Counted from the stretch's first letter, positions 9,245-19,391 are shown. The stretch is DNA of 64,000 nucleotides from Ilyomonas sp965247435 (GCA_965247435.1 OZ252019.1:3472001-3536000); one strand, 5' to 3'. The notes: generated by a model not told the origin, from the letters alone. A program made the numbers and translations.

Positions 9245-9499
9245 ATGAAAAAAATCACTGTCATTACGAGTATCGCTATACTACTGGCAATCGGTTCCTG
9301 CAAAAACAACGACACCACTACCCAGATGCCCGAAGGCGGCTATAAAGAGCGCACTGATAGCGGCACCAGCATGCCCGGCGGCGTTGAAGATAACCCGCGC
9401 GGCGCTGTAGCAGTGGACAGCGTTAAAAACGGCCAGTTCAACGTATCGGGCGTACCGGATTCTACTATTAAAAAAATAGATTCCTCCGGTAAGAAATAA
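9245..9499 (+). CDS. Small lipoprotein of unknown function
   Basis: An 84-residue protein with a clear lipoprotein signal: Lys-rich start, hydrophobic run and lipobox IGSC ending at Cys19. The mature part is a hydrophilic, probably unstructured tail rich in Thr, Asp, Gly and Lys (GGYKERTDSGTSMPGG). Such short tethered tails are common in Bacteroidota and are hard to classify. It ends 37 bp before the convergent stop of dapF. No domain is recognised. Confidence 0.75.
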   Translation: MKKITVITSIAILLAIGSCKNNDTTTQMPEGGYKERTDSGTSMPGGVEDNPRGAVAVDSVKNGQFNVSGVPDSTIKKIDSSGKK

Positions 9500-9536
9500 T
9501 GCCTGCAAGCCGTTACCGGCACACAAAAGGGAGACA

Positions 9537-10328
9537 TTAGATAGTAATCGTTCCTTCAAACACAAATTCAGCCGGGCCGCAAAGCCAGATGTTTTCAAAG
9601 CGCTCCTCGCCGGTTTTATCAAACTCCACGGCCATCTTACCACCCAATGTAGTAATATCAATACGGTTGAAGCCAACATCGTTATGCGCATGGACTAAAG
9701 CCGCCGCGGTAACACCGGTGCCGCAGCTCAGCGTTTCATTTTCCACGCCGCGCTCATACGTGCGTACAAACAGGTTGTCGCTGGTTTCTTCTACAAAATT
9801 TACATTTATCCCTTCTTTCTTATAGCCATTGCTGTTGCGAATGGCTTTGCCTTCTTTATACACATCAAGCCGGCGCAGATCGGTAACAGGGCGCACATAG
9901 TGCGGCGAGCCGGTATTAAGTACCGAATCGGTATAAAACTTATCTATTTCATGCACATCGCGCATCTTCAGGTTTACCCAGCCGTTATCATCTATAGTAG
10001 CTTCATGCTCACCGTCCACAGCCATAAAAGTGTAAGTGCTTTTTCGCATTCCCTGGTGGTAAGCAAACTTTACCAAGCAGCGGCCTCCATTGCCGCACAT
10101 AGAGCTTTCGAGGCCGTCGGCATTGTAATATTCCATGGCAAAGTCGTAACCTGCTTTGTTGTTCAGCAGCATCAGGCCATCTCCGCCGATGCCATACCTG
10201 CGGTCACATAATTTTTTTATTTGTTCGGCCGTAAGTTTAATGGTATGAATACGGTTATCTATAATGCGGTTGTCAATAATAATAAAATCGTTACCAGTAC
10301 CCTGGTATTTATAAAAAGTCAGTTTCAT
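9537..10328 (-). CDS. dapF: Diaminopimelate epimerase
   Basis: Converts LL- to meso-diaminopimelate for lysine and peptidoglycan synthesis. The 263 residues include YQGTGNDFIIID at the N-terminus, SSMCGNGGRCLVKF with the first catalytic Cys, and ENETLSCGTGVTAAAL with the second. Length fits. It lies five bases downstream of the nucleoside phosphorylase gene on the same strand, so the two are very probably co-transcribed. Confidence 0.97.
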   Translation of the reverse strand: MKLTFYKYQGTGNDFIIIDNRIIDNRIHTIKLTAEQIKKLCDRRYGIGGDGLMLLNNKAGYDFAMEYYNADGLESSMCGNGGRCLVKFAYHQGMRKSTYTFMAVDGEHEATIDDNGWVNLKMRDVHEIDKFYTDSVLNTGSPHYVRPVTDLRRLDVYKEGKAIRNSNGYKKEGINVNFVEETSDNLFVRTYERGVENETLSCGTGVTAAALVHAHNDVGFNRIDITTLGGKMAVEFDKTGEERFENIWLCGPAEFVFEGTITI

Positions 10329-10333
10329 AGTTG

Positions 10334-11209
10334 CTATATTGTTGAAATAATTGCCAATGTTTTTATTATCAGCCGCTCTACGGCTTTTACACCATCGCGG
10401 GTAAATGTTTTATTAATGCGGTTCGCCACAATTACGTTCGCACTTAGGCATTGATGTCCCAATAGCCTGCCAAGTCCGTAAATAGCGCTTGTTTCCATTT
10501 CAAAATTGCTGATTAAATAATTTCCGAAACGGAAACCGGTTAACTGGCTGATTAATTGCGGATGGCTCAAACCCAGGCGCAGCACCCGCCCCTGCGGACC
10601 ATAAAAGCCGGGACAGGTAACCGTAATGCCATGATGATAGTCCTGTGCAAAATGTTTTAGCAACGCGGCGCTTGCAGTAGCGATATACGGCTGGGAAAAA
10701 TGACTGTCGGATTGCGTATGCACCATAAAATGATGGAGTAATTGCCGCTCTTCCTCATTGTTGTCGTGGCGGTAAAAGTGGAGCAGGTTATCAATGCCGA
10801 GGCCATGCGTACCGGCCACAAAGCTATCCACTTCAATATGTGCCTGCAGCGATCCGCTGGTGCCTATCCGCAGTATCTGCAGTGGGGCAAGTTGCGGATT
10901 AACAGTGCGGGTTTCAAAATTAATATTAGCCAGTGCATCCAGCTCATTCATTACAATATCAATATTATCCGGCCCGATGCCGGTAGATACTACCGAGATT
11001 CTTTTGCTGCCGATATAGCCGGTGTGTGTAATAAATTCCCGGTGCTGCCGCTGTATTTCTATTGTGTCGAAGTGTTTACTTATTGCTGCCACCCGTCCCG
11101 GATCGCCAACGGTAATAACGGTTGGCGCCAGTTCTTCGGGCCGGAGATCAAGGTGATAAATGGCGCCGCGACTGTTAATTATCAGTTCACTTTCCGGTAT
11201 TGTATGCAT
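10334..11209 (-). CDS. Nucleoside phosphorylase, uridine phosphorylase-like
   Basis: A 291-residue PNP/UDP family phosphorylase. Visible signatures are TVGDPGRVAAIS (phosphate loop), VVSTGIGPDNIDIVMNEL and NFEMETSAIYGL (ribose and base pocket with the conserved Glu-Met-Glu). It should cleave a nucleoside with phosphate to a free base and ribose 1-phosphate; the substrate cannot be read with certainty, but uridine-type pyrimidine nucleosides are the best guess from overall similarity. The start ATG is at 11209. It heads a two-gene unit with dapF. Confidence 0.9.
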   Translation of the reverse strand: MHTIPESELIINSRGAIYHLDLRPEELAPTVITVGDPGRVAAISKHFDTIEIQRQHREFITHTGYIGSKRISVVSTGIGPDNIDIVMNELDALANINFETRTVNPQLAPLQILRIGTSGSLQAHIEVDSFVAGTHGLGIDNLLHFYRHDNNEEERQLLHHFMVHTQSDSHFSQPYIATASAALLKHFAQDYHHGITVTCPGFYGPQGRVLRLGLSHPQLISQLTGFRFGNYLISNFEMETSAIYGLGRLLGHQCLSANVIVANRINKTFTRDGVKAVERLIIKTLAIISTI

Positions 11210-11314
11210 CCGTATTTGTTTAAAGGGCGCAAAATTCGTACTTCATAACGATAAAAGGGCAATAAGAATTTTATAGTTAACAAGCATTCCATTATTTTCG
11301 CAGCCTGTTTAAAA

Positions 11315-11385
11315 GGTCGGATGGCCGAGTGGCTAGGCAGAGCTCTGCAAAAGCTCGTACAGCGGTTCGAATCCGCTTTCGACCT
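11315..11385 (+). tRNA. tRNA-Cys (GCA)
   Basis: All four arms fold by eye. Acceptor 11315-11321 pairs with 11378-11384 with one G-U pair. The D stem is GCC/GGC around a nine-base loop. The anticodon stem 11340-11344/11352-11356 encloses the loop CTGCAAA with anticodon GCA. The variable loop has four bases, and the T stem AGCGG/CCGCT encloses TTCGAAT. The discriminator base is T, as expected for tRNA-Cys. CCA is not encoded. Confidence 0.97.
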
Positions 11386-11398
11386 CTTTAGTACATTA

Positions 11399-11440
11399 AA
11401 AGTGCTTATAAATATAGGTTTTATAAGCACTTTATTTTTT
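11399..11440 (+). terminator. Rho-independent terminator after tRNA-Cys
   Basis: A 14-bp perfect stem (11399-11412 with 11420-11433, AAAGTGCTTATAAA and complement) with a seven-base loop is followed by ATTTTTT. It lies 14 bp after the tRNA end and fits a dedicated terminator. Confidence 0.88.
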
Positions 11441-11516
11441 AGGGGTATTAAAGAACCGTTTAGATTTACTTTAGCCTGCTTTTTATCTTTTTGCATAATA
11501 GTAATCGTTTGACATA

Positions 11517-12096
11517 ATGATCAGGCAGGGGCGATAAGAGACACGGGTATAGAACTGCTTATAGAAGGTACCGCAATGCAAGTCCTCTTTGCGGAAGATG
11601 AACTTTATGTTATCATGCAGGATAAAGCAAATACAGCCGGTATCAGCAGCACTTCTTTCCATTATTATTTCTGGTTGGGAGACGAATTAATGAAGCAGTT
11701 GTCTTGCAAAGCTTATAAGCGAACTGAATAACAGGTCGTAGGGCTTTATGAGTTCTGAATTACTTTACAAAGAGAAAATAGAAACGATGGTCAACCTGTT
11801 TATAAGTAATACAATGGCTTATCCGCGCCGGTACACTTACCGCTTCTCACCAATACCTGCCAGCGACGTTGATATTCATGAAACAGAAGAACACAATTAT
11901 CCTTTCATCAAAATACTCCTGATAGAAATTAACCAACGGGAGGAAAGCCGGAACGATACTAACAATGCATCCTGAACAATTTATGCTGAACCAGTTTTCG
12001 CCTACTTCCTACCCGTGGTCCATTATACAGCCTTTGCAAAAAATACTGTTCAATTTTTCAGATGAGCCGTTTAGTGGTTTCATGAACGAACATTGA
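11517..12096 (+). pseudogene. Broken TetR/AcrR-type regulator
   Basis: Three reading-frame fragments together look like one TetR repressor. Fragment one (about 11513-11731) encodes DTGIELLIEG and then ANTAGISSTSFHYYF, the classic TetR helix-turn-helix with HYYF, ending at a premature TAA. Fragment two (11748-11975), in another frame, encodes KIETMVNLFISNTMAYP and ILLIEINQRE, like TetR effector-domain helices. Fragment three (11965-12096) encodes MHPEQFMLNQFSPTSYPW and a tail like the conserved end of this family. A short ATG frame at 11517 (MIRQGR then stop) may be the original start. Position directly before the adaptor/pump/outer-membrane genes on the same strand is the usual place for the pump's regulator. 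At least three lesions are needed; sequencing error is an unlikely explanation for all of them. Confidence 0.65.
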
Positions 12097-12182
12097 CCAT
12101 CGAAATAATTTTTATTCAAACACCTGATAACCTATTCTACGGCGCGTTCAAACCAAAAACGGACATTAAGAACAACTTAGCT

Positions 12183-13379
12183 ATGAAACCGGACATCTAT
12201 AATTTACTATTCCCAAAGACAATTCATCTTCTCACATGCATAACAATTGCGTCCCTGCTCTTTTCCGCCTGTGGCAATAAAGCTGCCCGGTCAGATGCAG
12301 CAGCAACGGGCGCGCCTGTAATACCAACTTACCCTGTATGTAAAGTGATAGCACAAACCGCTACGCTTCAAACTGCTTATCCGGCAACACTGCAAGGGCA
12401 ACAGAACATTGAAATCAGGCCAAAAATTGACGGTTATATCGAGCAGATTTACATTGATGAAGGGGAAGCCGTGAAAAGGGGCCAGCTTTTGTTTCGCATC
12501 AGCGCTCCGCAATACCGGCAGGAGGTGAACAATACAGCAGCAGCCATCAGCAGCGCCGAAGCAGATGTGAGTGCTGCTGAGCTGCAGGTAAAAAAAACAA
12601 AGCCATTGGTAGAAAAAGACATCATCAGCCATTACGAATTAGAATCAGCCGAATATACGCTACAGGCGCGCAAAGCGGCGCTGGCGCAGGCAAAGGCTAA
12701 TCTGGCAAATGCAAAAACAAACCTTGGATATACAACCATAACAAGCCCGGTGAATGGTGTGGTGGGTATGCTGCCTTATAAGCTGGGTAGTTTGGTAAGC
12801 ATGACGACCGTTCAGCCACTAACCACCATATCAAATATCACCAATGTGTATGCTTATTTTTCCATGAACGAAAAGCAATTGCTCCTTTTTTCAAGGCAAT
12901 ACAAAGGCAGTACGCTGCAGGCAAAACTTAGCCTATTGCCACCCGTTACCTTACTGCTGTCCGACGGTACGGATTACCCGGAAAAAGGAAAAGTAGAAGC
13001 TATCGGGGGCATGATAAATACCGAGACAGGATCCGCAAGTTTTCGTGCAACCTTCCCCAACCCGGTCGGGCTCATCCGCAGTGGCGGCAGCGCTACCGTA
13101 CAGGTTCCGTTAACGGTAACGGATGCTCTATTAATTCCACAGAAATCAACTTACGAATTACAGGGTAAACGTTTTGTTTATCTTGTAGGTAACGACCATA
13201 AAGTAGTAAGTACCGAAATAGAGATTATGAGCTTAACTGCCGGGCAGTATTTTGTTGTAACCAAGGGGTTGAATGCCGGCGATACGATCGTTTTGGAAAG
13301 CGCCGCGGCCATACCCGACAGTACAGCTATCAGGCCGGACCTGCAACCGGAAAACAAAGTGTACCAGAATTTGAAATAA
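12183..13379 (+). CDS. RND efflux adaptor (membrane fusion lipoprotein)
   Basis: Periplasmic adaptor linking an RND pump to the outer-membrane channel. The ATG at 12183 gives a lipoprotein signal with lipobox LFSAC; the frame is open further upstream to 12093 but that would bury the signal. The mature protein has the AcrA order: barrel-sandwich half ending in RPKIDGYIEQIYIDEGEAVKRG-type lipoyl motif, a helical hairpin rich in Ala, Glu and Lys, the second lipoyl half (TTITSPVNGVVG), a beta-barrel and a membrane-proximal domain. It is about 398 residues, normal for the family. The pump gene begins 22 bp downstream. The cognate regulator upstream is a pseudogene. Confidence 0.94.
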   Translation: MKPDIYNLLFPKTIHLLTCITIASLLFSACGNKAARSDAAATGAPVIPTYPVCKVIAQTATLQTAYPATLQGQQNIEIRPKIDGYIEQIYIDEGEAVKRGQLLFRISAPQYRQEVNNTAAAISSAEADVSAAELQVKKTKPLVEKDIISHYELESAEYTLQARKAALAQAKANLANAKTNLGYTTITSPVNGVVGMLPYKLGSLVSMTTVQPLTTISNITNVYAYFSMNEKQLLLFSRQYKGSTLQAKLSLLPPVTLLLSDGTDYPEKGKVEAIGGMINTETGSASFRATFPNPVGLIRSGGSATVQVPLTVTDALLIPQKSTYELQGKRFVYLVGNDHKVVSTEIEIMSLTAGQYFVVTKGLNAGDTIVLESAAAIPDSTAIRPDLQPENKVYQNLK

Positions 13380-13401
13380 ATGATTAATCCTATCTGAACC
13401 C

Positions 13402-16400
13402 ATGCTAAAAACATTTATAGAAAGGCCGGTATTATCAACAGTGATCTCTATTATTCTTGTAATATTAGGAATCATCGGCGTTACCACGCTTCCCATCACC
13501 TTGTATCCTGATATAGCGCCGCCTACCGTTCGTGTTTCTGCAGCATACCAGGGCGCCAATGCCGATGTAGTGATGAACAGTGTAGTGGTACCGCTGGAAG
13601 AGCAGATTAATGGTGTGGAAAACATGACTTACATGACTTCTTCCGCCGGCAACGACGGCTCTGCAGGTATCACTATTTATTTTAAACAGGGAACCAATCC
13701 CGACCTTGCGGCAGTTAATGTTCAGAATCGGGTATCCAGGGCAACGCCGCTTTTGCCGGCCGAGGTAACACGCGCAGGCGTAACCACCAGTAAACAGCAA
13801 AGCAGTATGGTGATGGTGTTTGCGCTGAAAAGCACCAACAAATCACTCGATGCGAACTTTCTGCAGAACTATGCCAATATCAATCTGGTTCCGATTATAA
13901 AAAGAATAAACGGCGTGGGCGATGCACAGGCCTGGGGCACCGGGGATTACTCCATGCGTATCTGGCTGAAGCCGGATGTAATGGCAACCTATGGCCTTGT
14001 TCCGGATGATATTAATGCTGCACTGGCTGAACAAAACATTGAGGCGGCGCCCGGTAAAATCGGTGAAAACAGCAACCAGTCGTTTGAGTACGTACTGAAA
14101 TATAAAGGCAGGCTGAACAAGCCGGAAGAATATAACAACATCGTCATCCGCTCCGGGAACAACGGACAATTGTTGCGGTTAAAAGACGTAGCACGTGTGG
14201 AGTTAGGATCAATGACGTATTCCATTACCTCCCTTACCGATGGCAAGCCATCCATCGTGCTGGGTATTTTTCAATCGGCCGGTTCCAATGCGCATAAAAT
14301 GATCAATGAAATAGAGCGTGCTGTAGCGGCTGCTTCTAAAAACTTTCCGCCCGGCGTTACTTCCACCATGATCTTTTCGGCCAACGACTTTCTGAATGTG
14401 TCTATCGAAAGTGTAATCCGCACACTGATAGAAGCGTTCCTTCTTGTTTTTATTGTTGTATTTATCTTTTTGCAGGACCTGCGCTCTACCTTGATACCAG
14501 CCATTGCTGTTCCGGTAGCCATCGTGGGCACTTTCTTCTTCCTGCAGTTATTTGGCTTTACCATCAACCTGCTCACGTTGTTTGCGCTCGTACTGGCCAT
14601 TGGTATCGTAGTGGATGATGCCATCGTGGTGGTGGAGGCTGTTCATGCCAAACTCGATCACGGGGCAACTTCTGCTAAAGCGGCGACTGTAGAGGCGATG
14701 GGCGAAATAAGCGGTGCAGTAATCTCTATTACGCTTGTAATGTCAGCCGTATTTTTACCGGTTACCTTTATCACCGGCTCTACCGGTGTATTTTATAAAC
14801 AATTCGGTTTAACGCTGGCGGTTGCCATTATTATCTCTGCGGTCAATGCCTTGACACTCAGCCCGGCGCTTTGCGCCTTATTATTAAAGCCGCATGGGGA
14901 GAGCAAACTGCGTAAAGGATTCATGCAGCGTTTTTACGCAGCCTTCAATACCGGCTTTGAAGTGGTTACCAAAAAATATAAGCGCGCTGTCGGCTTTCTA
15001 TCAAAAAAGAAATGGATCGCGTTGGCAGGCATTGCCGCATTTGCAGGTTTGCTGGTATTCCTGGTTAAAACAACACCGGGTGGCTTTGTGCCGAACGAAG
15101 ACCAGAAATTTATCATTGCAGACATCTCGTTACCGCCTGCTTCTTCGCTGGAACGCACCACGGTGATCTCCGACCAGGTGGCCGCTATTTGCAGAAGCAT
15201 CCCCGAAATGGCTTCGGTTACACAAGTTGGCGGCCTTGGAATTTTAAGTGGCGGAAATGGTGGTTCGTACGCTGCCTTCTTTATGCAGTTAAAACCTTGG
15301 GACGAACGTAAAGGCAAAGATCAGGATGTGGATGGCGTGATTAAAAAACTATTTACAATGACGGCGGGTATTAAAGGCGCCAACGTTCTTTTTTTCGCGC
15401 CGCCAACATTAGAAGGCTTTGGAAATACCAGCGGCTTTGAATTTCAACTGCAGGACCGGAGCGGTGGCGACATTGAAAAGTTTGTGGCCGTAAAGAATAA
15501 GTTGCTGGCCGCACTCACTCAGCGGCCGGAGATACAATATGCCACCAGCTTCTTCAACACTAATTTTCCGCAATACCAGGTTGATATAAATGTGCCCAAA
15601 TGTAAAGAGGCCAATGTATCACCGGCTACCGTACTAAGCACGCTGCAAGGGTATTATGGCGGATTATACGCTTCTAACTTTAATGAGTTTGGCAAGCAGT
15701 ACCGGGTAATGGTGCAGGCGGATGCTGTGTATCGCGGCACAACAGAGAGTCTGAATGCCATGTACGTACGCACCAACAATAATGTGATGGCGCCCATATC
15801 AGAATTTGTTTCTTTAAAACGCGTATTTGGGCCTGAATTTATTAACCGGTTCAATATGTTCACCGCCATTTCGGTATCCGGTTCGCCAAAAGAAGGATAT
15901 AGTTCGGGCGATGCCATCAAAGCCATACAGGAAGTGGCTGCGCAAACACTACCCGTTGGATACGGGTATGAGTTTTCCGGCTTAAGCCGGGAAGAAATAT
16001 CCAGCGGCAGCCAAACTATCTATATCTTTTTATTATGCCTTGTATTTGTGTACTTCCTGCTGAGCGCGCAATACGAAAGCTACCTGTTACCTTTTGCTGT
16101 TTTGTTATCCTTACCAATAGGCCTCGCAGGTGCATTTATATTTGCCGGTTTATTTGATGTGCAAAATAATATCTACCTGCAAATCACGCTGATCATGCTC
16201 ATTGGCCTGCTGGCAAAGAATGCGATTTTAATTGTTGAGTTTGCCGTTGCCCGCCGCCGGGAAGGACAACCTATTGTGCAGGCCGCCATTAATGGCTCCG
16301 TTGCCCGTTTACGCCCTATTTTAATGACTTCACTGGCATTTATATTCGGTATTATGCCACTGATGGTTGCTACCGGTGCAGGCGCGGCAGGTAACCGCTC

Positions 16401-16563
16401 TATTGGTACCGGCGCGGTGGGCGGTATGCTGATTGGTACCCTGTTCGGCATATTCGTTATCCCCGTTTTATTCATCATTTTCCAGGCATTGCAGGAGCGC
16501 ATCAGCAGCAAGCCGCTGCCCATTCCGGCAACACAAAACCTGCGGGCGCAGCCGGCTGTTTAA
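13402..16563 (+). CDS. RND multidrug efflux permease (HAE1, AcrB-like)
   Basis: Inner-membrane proton-driven drug exporter of 1053 residues, the usual size. It has an N-terminal helix with RPVLSTVISIILVILG, two large periplasmic loops, and twelve predicted membrane helices. The helix-4 motif IGIVVDDAIVVVEAV carries the paired Asp of proton relay, and GLLAKNAILIVEFA in the second half carries the relay Lys. Both halves keep the inter-repeat symmetry and no frameshift is visible. It is flanked by its adaptor (22 bp) and by an outer-membrane factor gene (33 bp) that is interrupted. With the channel partner damaged, the pump may need another TolC-type channel, for example a paralogue. Confidence 0.96.
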   Translation: MLKTFIERPVLSTVISIILVILGIIGVTTLPITLYPDIAPPTVRVSAAYQGANADVVMNSVVVPLEEQINGVENMTYMTSSAGNDGSAGITIYFKQGTNPDLAAVNVQNRVSRATPLLPAEVTRAGVTTSKQQSSMVMVFALKSTNKSLDANFLQNYANINLVPIIKRINGVGDAQAWGTGDYSMRIWLKPDVMATYGLVPDDINAALAEQNIEAAPGKIGENSNQSFEYVLKYKGRLNKPEEYNNIVIRSGNNGQLLRLKDVARVELGSMTYSITSLTDGKPSIVLGIFQSAGSNAHKMINEIERAVAAASKNFPPGVTSTMIFSANDFLNVSIESVIRTLIEAFLLVFIVVFIFLQDLRSTLIPAIAVPVAIVGTFFFLQLFGFTINLLTLFALVLAIGIVVDDAIVVVEAVHAKLDHGATSAKAATVEAMGEISGAVISITLVMSAVFLPVTFITGSTGVFYKQFGLTLAVAIIISAVNALTLSPALCALLLKPHGESKLRKGFMQRFYAAFNTGFEVVTKKYKRAVGFLSKKKWIALAGIAAFAGLLVFLVKTTPGGFVPNEDQKFIIADISLPPASSLERTTVISDQVAAICRSIPEMASVTQVGGLGILSGGNGGSYAAFFMQLKPWDERKGKDQDVDGVIKKLFTMTAGIKGANVLFFAPPTLEGFGNTSGFEFQLQDRSGGDIEKFVAVKNKLLAALTQRPEIQYATSFFNTNFPQYQVDINVPKCKEANVSPATVLSTLQGYYGGLYASNFNEFGKQYRVMVQADAVYRGTTESLNAMYVRTNNNVMAPISEFVSLKRVFGPEFINRFNMFTAISVSGSPKEGYSSGDAIKAIQEVAAQTLPVGYGYEFSGLSREEISSGSQTIYIFLLCLVFVYFLLSAQYESYLLPFAVLLSLPIGLAGAFIFAGLFDVQNNIYLQITLIMLIGLLAKNAILIVEFAVARRREGQPIVQAAINGSVARLRPILMTSLAFIFGIMPLMVATGAGAAGNRSIGTGAVGGMLIGTLFGIFVIPVLFIIFQALQERISSKPLPIPATQNLRAQPAV

Positions 16564-16596
16564 TCACCAAATATTTTCAGACCCACTGATTGTTAA

Positions 16597-18042
16597 ATGA
16601 ACGAAAGAAACAGCATAAACAAGGCGCTCCTGTTGATGATGGCAGTAATGGCATGGGCTTCCTGCGTTACGCGAAAATATGAGCCGCCAGGCATGGCAGT
16701 GCAGGGGCAATTATATCGCGACACAACTGCTGCGGCTGTACCCACAACGGATACAAGCCCGGCTGATAAAGTGTCTATCGCCACCTTGCCTTATACGCAA
16801 CTGTTTACAGATACAGTATTGCAAAGCCTGATAGCCGAAGGAATCCGTGAAAACCCTGACCTGAAAACAGCCGTGCAGCGCATCAGCGAAGCGCAGGCAA
16901 ATTTTTTACAAAGCCGGGCTGCCTTCTTACCCAGCCTCTACGGTATTGGAAGCGTTACAAGGAGTAAGCAATCAATCGCGGCGCTGAACCTGCCGCCCGA
17001 TTTTATCGGCGCCTATCCGTTAACAACAACTGCTTATGCAGGCAGCCTGAGCACCAGTTGGGAAGCCGATACCTGGGGCAAATTAAGAAGCGCAAAAAAA
17101 GCTGCTTTAGCTAATCTCCTGCAAAGCGATGCGGCAAAACGCGCCGTTCAAACAAGACTGGTTGCCGATATTGCTACGTACTATTATCAACTGCTTTCCC
17201 TGGATCAGCAATTAATAATAACAACGCAAACTCTGGAAAACCGGTAGAACGACGTAGTAACGATGAAAGCGCTGAAAGAAAGTGCAGTAGTTACCGGTGC
17301 TGCCGTGGTGCAAAGCGAAGCCAACCGGTATGCTGCGGAAGTAACCATCCCCGATCTGAAACGCAGCATCCGCGAAACGGAAAATGCTTTAAGTATTTTG
17401 CTGGCCCGGACACCCGGCGCGGTAAAAAGAAGTTCTTTTGCGGAGCAGCTTGTTTTTCAGAACCTGCAAACCGGTGTTTCATCGCAGTTATTAATAAACA
17501 GGCCGGATGTGCAGGCGGCAGCATTTGCGTTCCGGGCAGCCTTTGAAAATACCAACATTGCCCGTACGTATTTCTACCCGCAATTAACGATAACAGCGGA
17601 AGGCGGCGTATCAACACTTTTAATCAAAAATTTATTTACACGCTCCATCTTTTACAACGTGATCGGCGGGCTCACGCAGCCTGTCTTCAGCAGGGGACAA
17701 AACAGGGCGCGCTTACGCATTGCGCAGGCACAGCAGTCGGAGGCATATTATGCTTACCAGCAATCCCTGCTAACGGCAGGCAGCGAAGTTTCCAATGCCT
17801 TATATGCCTATCAAACCGCGCTGGAAAAACAGGCCAGCCGCATCCGCCAGGTAGCAGCTTTAATGAAAGCCGTTGATTATACCAAAGAGCTCCTGAATTA
17901 TAGTTCGGCTACCAATTATACCGATGTGCTTACCTCGGAACAGGCGTTGCTGGCAGCGCAGCTTAGCAGTGTGAACGACAAGTTACAACAGTTGCAGTCG
18001 GTTGTTGACCTGTACCGGGCATTGGGCGGTGGCTGGAAATAG
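16597..18042 (+). pseudogene. RND outer-membrane factor (OprM/TolC-like lipoprotein) with in-frame amber stop
   Basis: One continuous frame is interrupted only by TAG at 17245-17247 (codon 217). Residues 1-216 start with a lipoprotein signal (lipobox WASC) and hold the first outer-membrane-factor repeat, ending at TLENR. The frame then resumes directly with NDVVTMKALKESAVVTGAAV and runs through the second repeat to the normal C-terminus (VDLYRALGGGW). Read through, the product would be 481 residues, the normal size. The stop is one base from Lys (AAG) or Gln (CAG). Both halves look well conserved, so the lesion is recent or is a sequencing error. No known tag for readthrough is visible. Confidence 0.88.
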
Positions 18043-18216
18043 TACTGCAGCAAAGAAGGCTATAAAGAACAAATTATAAAGAAAAAATCATTACCGGCGT
18101 ACTCAGTTTATTGCTGGTACGGCATAAGCCAGTTGCAATACCTAAGCTTCATTGCGAGCCACCAAGCCTTACAGGAGAGAAGTAAGCAGCGACTTTATAA
18201 TACAGACACCGGCTTA

Positions 18217-19344
18217 TCAGGGCAATTTCACTTTATAAACCATATAAGGACTGGTTCTCTTATTTATACCATTGTTATAATCCGGTTGTTTATGAATCTG
18301 CGAAGTGGTGATGTATAAATTACCGTCCTTTGATACCGAGTAGGTGTCCGGCCAGATAAGGTCATTACTTTTTATCCAGGTATGCGGCTTCAGGTCAGGC
18401 GTCACCTGTATCATGGCGTATTGAGTTGGATCGCCTAAGTAAAGATTACCTTTTGTATCGAAGATCATTCCATCGGTATTGACAATGTTCCCCAGGTCTT
18501 CTACTTTACCGGCAAGCTGCTGCCCGGTTAATGTTGAATCCAGCAAAGCAGCAGTTGGCACACGCCATAATCTTTTATCACTAATGGTTTTATAGTACAG
18601 GTAACTTCTGTCTGGGCTCAGTGCAATGCCGTCCGATTGAAAAGCCGGCGGCTGCCCTTGCTTTTTCAATTCTCGGCCATCAATGATGAATTTCACATAA
18701 GGATCGGGATGCACCGATTTGTGTGCCTGTAATACCTGCCGGGAATCGCCGGTGGCCAGATTTAAAATAATAATACCGCCTGTGCCGGAATTAGTGATGT
18801 AGGCTACCTGTTTCCTGGTATCTACCCGGATGTCATTCAGGTAACTGTGATTGTCTGTAGTAAGCGGAAAACGGTAGGTCTTCTCAACCTGGTTTGTTTG
18901 CAGATTAAATTTTACCACCTTGGCGCTGTTATCCACCACCTTTTCAAGCATGGGCGCGGCGGCATCAACAATGTAGAGATAGTCATCATCGTCCACAAAT
19001 GCAGTTTGAACACACACCCATTTATTTTGGCCATCTTCGCCGGGCTTCCATTCGTTGGTAGCAGCATCGGGGTAAGGCTTCACACTGCCGTCTTTCATCA
19101 CTTCCACTACAGCATATTTGTAGGTTGCTGACCATCTTGGATATGTCACAAACACCCTGCCTCCGGCAGACACCGCTACCCCGGTAAACTGGTAGGTATC
19201 ATCGCTATACACCTTTTCTAATTGGGGCTGTGGCCCGGGTGTTTTCTTATTCTGTGCGAATACTTTCTTAGTCAATAACAAAGCAGCTAATGGCAATACA
19301 ACATAGCTGATCAGCTTACTGTAAGGAATCTTATTCTGTTTCAT
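18217..19344 (-). CDS. Major royal jelly protein (MRJP/yellow)-like secreted protein
   Basis: A 375-residue protein with an N-terminal hydrophobic export segment ending near VFAQ. The body looks like the six-bladed propeller of the MRJP/yellow family: GVAVSAGGRVFVTYPRW near the start, YLYIVDAAAPMLEK, YLNDIRVDTRKQVAYITNSG, FQSDGIALSPDRSYLYY and TDGMIFDTKGNLYLGD. These repeated DIxVD / DGIAL elements are typical of bacterial members. It is probably periplasmic or secreted. Known relatives bind small ligands, but no substrate can be assigned here. It is on the opposite strand to the efflux operon and followed upstream by gene relics. Confidence 0.85.
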   Translation of the reverse strand: MKQNKIPYSKLISYVVLPLAALLLTKKVFAQNKKTPGPQPQLEKVYSDDTYQFTGVAVSAGGRVFVTYPRWSATYKYAVVEVMKDGSVKPYPDAATNEWKPGEDGQNKWVCVQTAFVDDDDYLYIVDAAAPMLEKVVDNSAKVVKFNLQTNQVEKTYRFPLTTDNHSYLNDIRVDTRKQVAYITNSGTGGIIILNLATGDSRQVLQAHKSVHPDPYVKFIIDGRELKKQGQPPAFQSDGIALSPDRSYLYYKTISDKRLWRVPTAALLDSTLTGQQLAGKVEDLGNIVNTDGMIFDTKGNLYLGDPTQYAMIQVTPDLKPHTWIKSNDLIWPDTYSVSKDGNLYITTSQIHKQPDYNNGINKRTSPYMVYKVKLP

Positions 19345-19391
19345 AGTTTTTGTGTAATCTTAAAAATGATTAATTAATGTCCATTGGTTTA

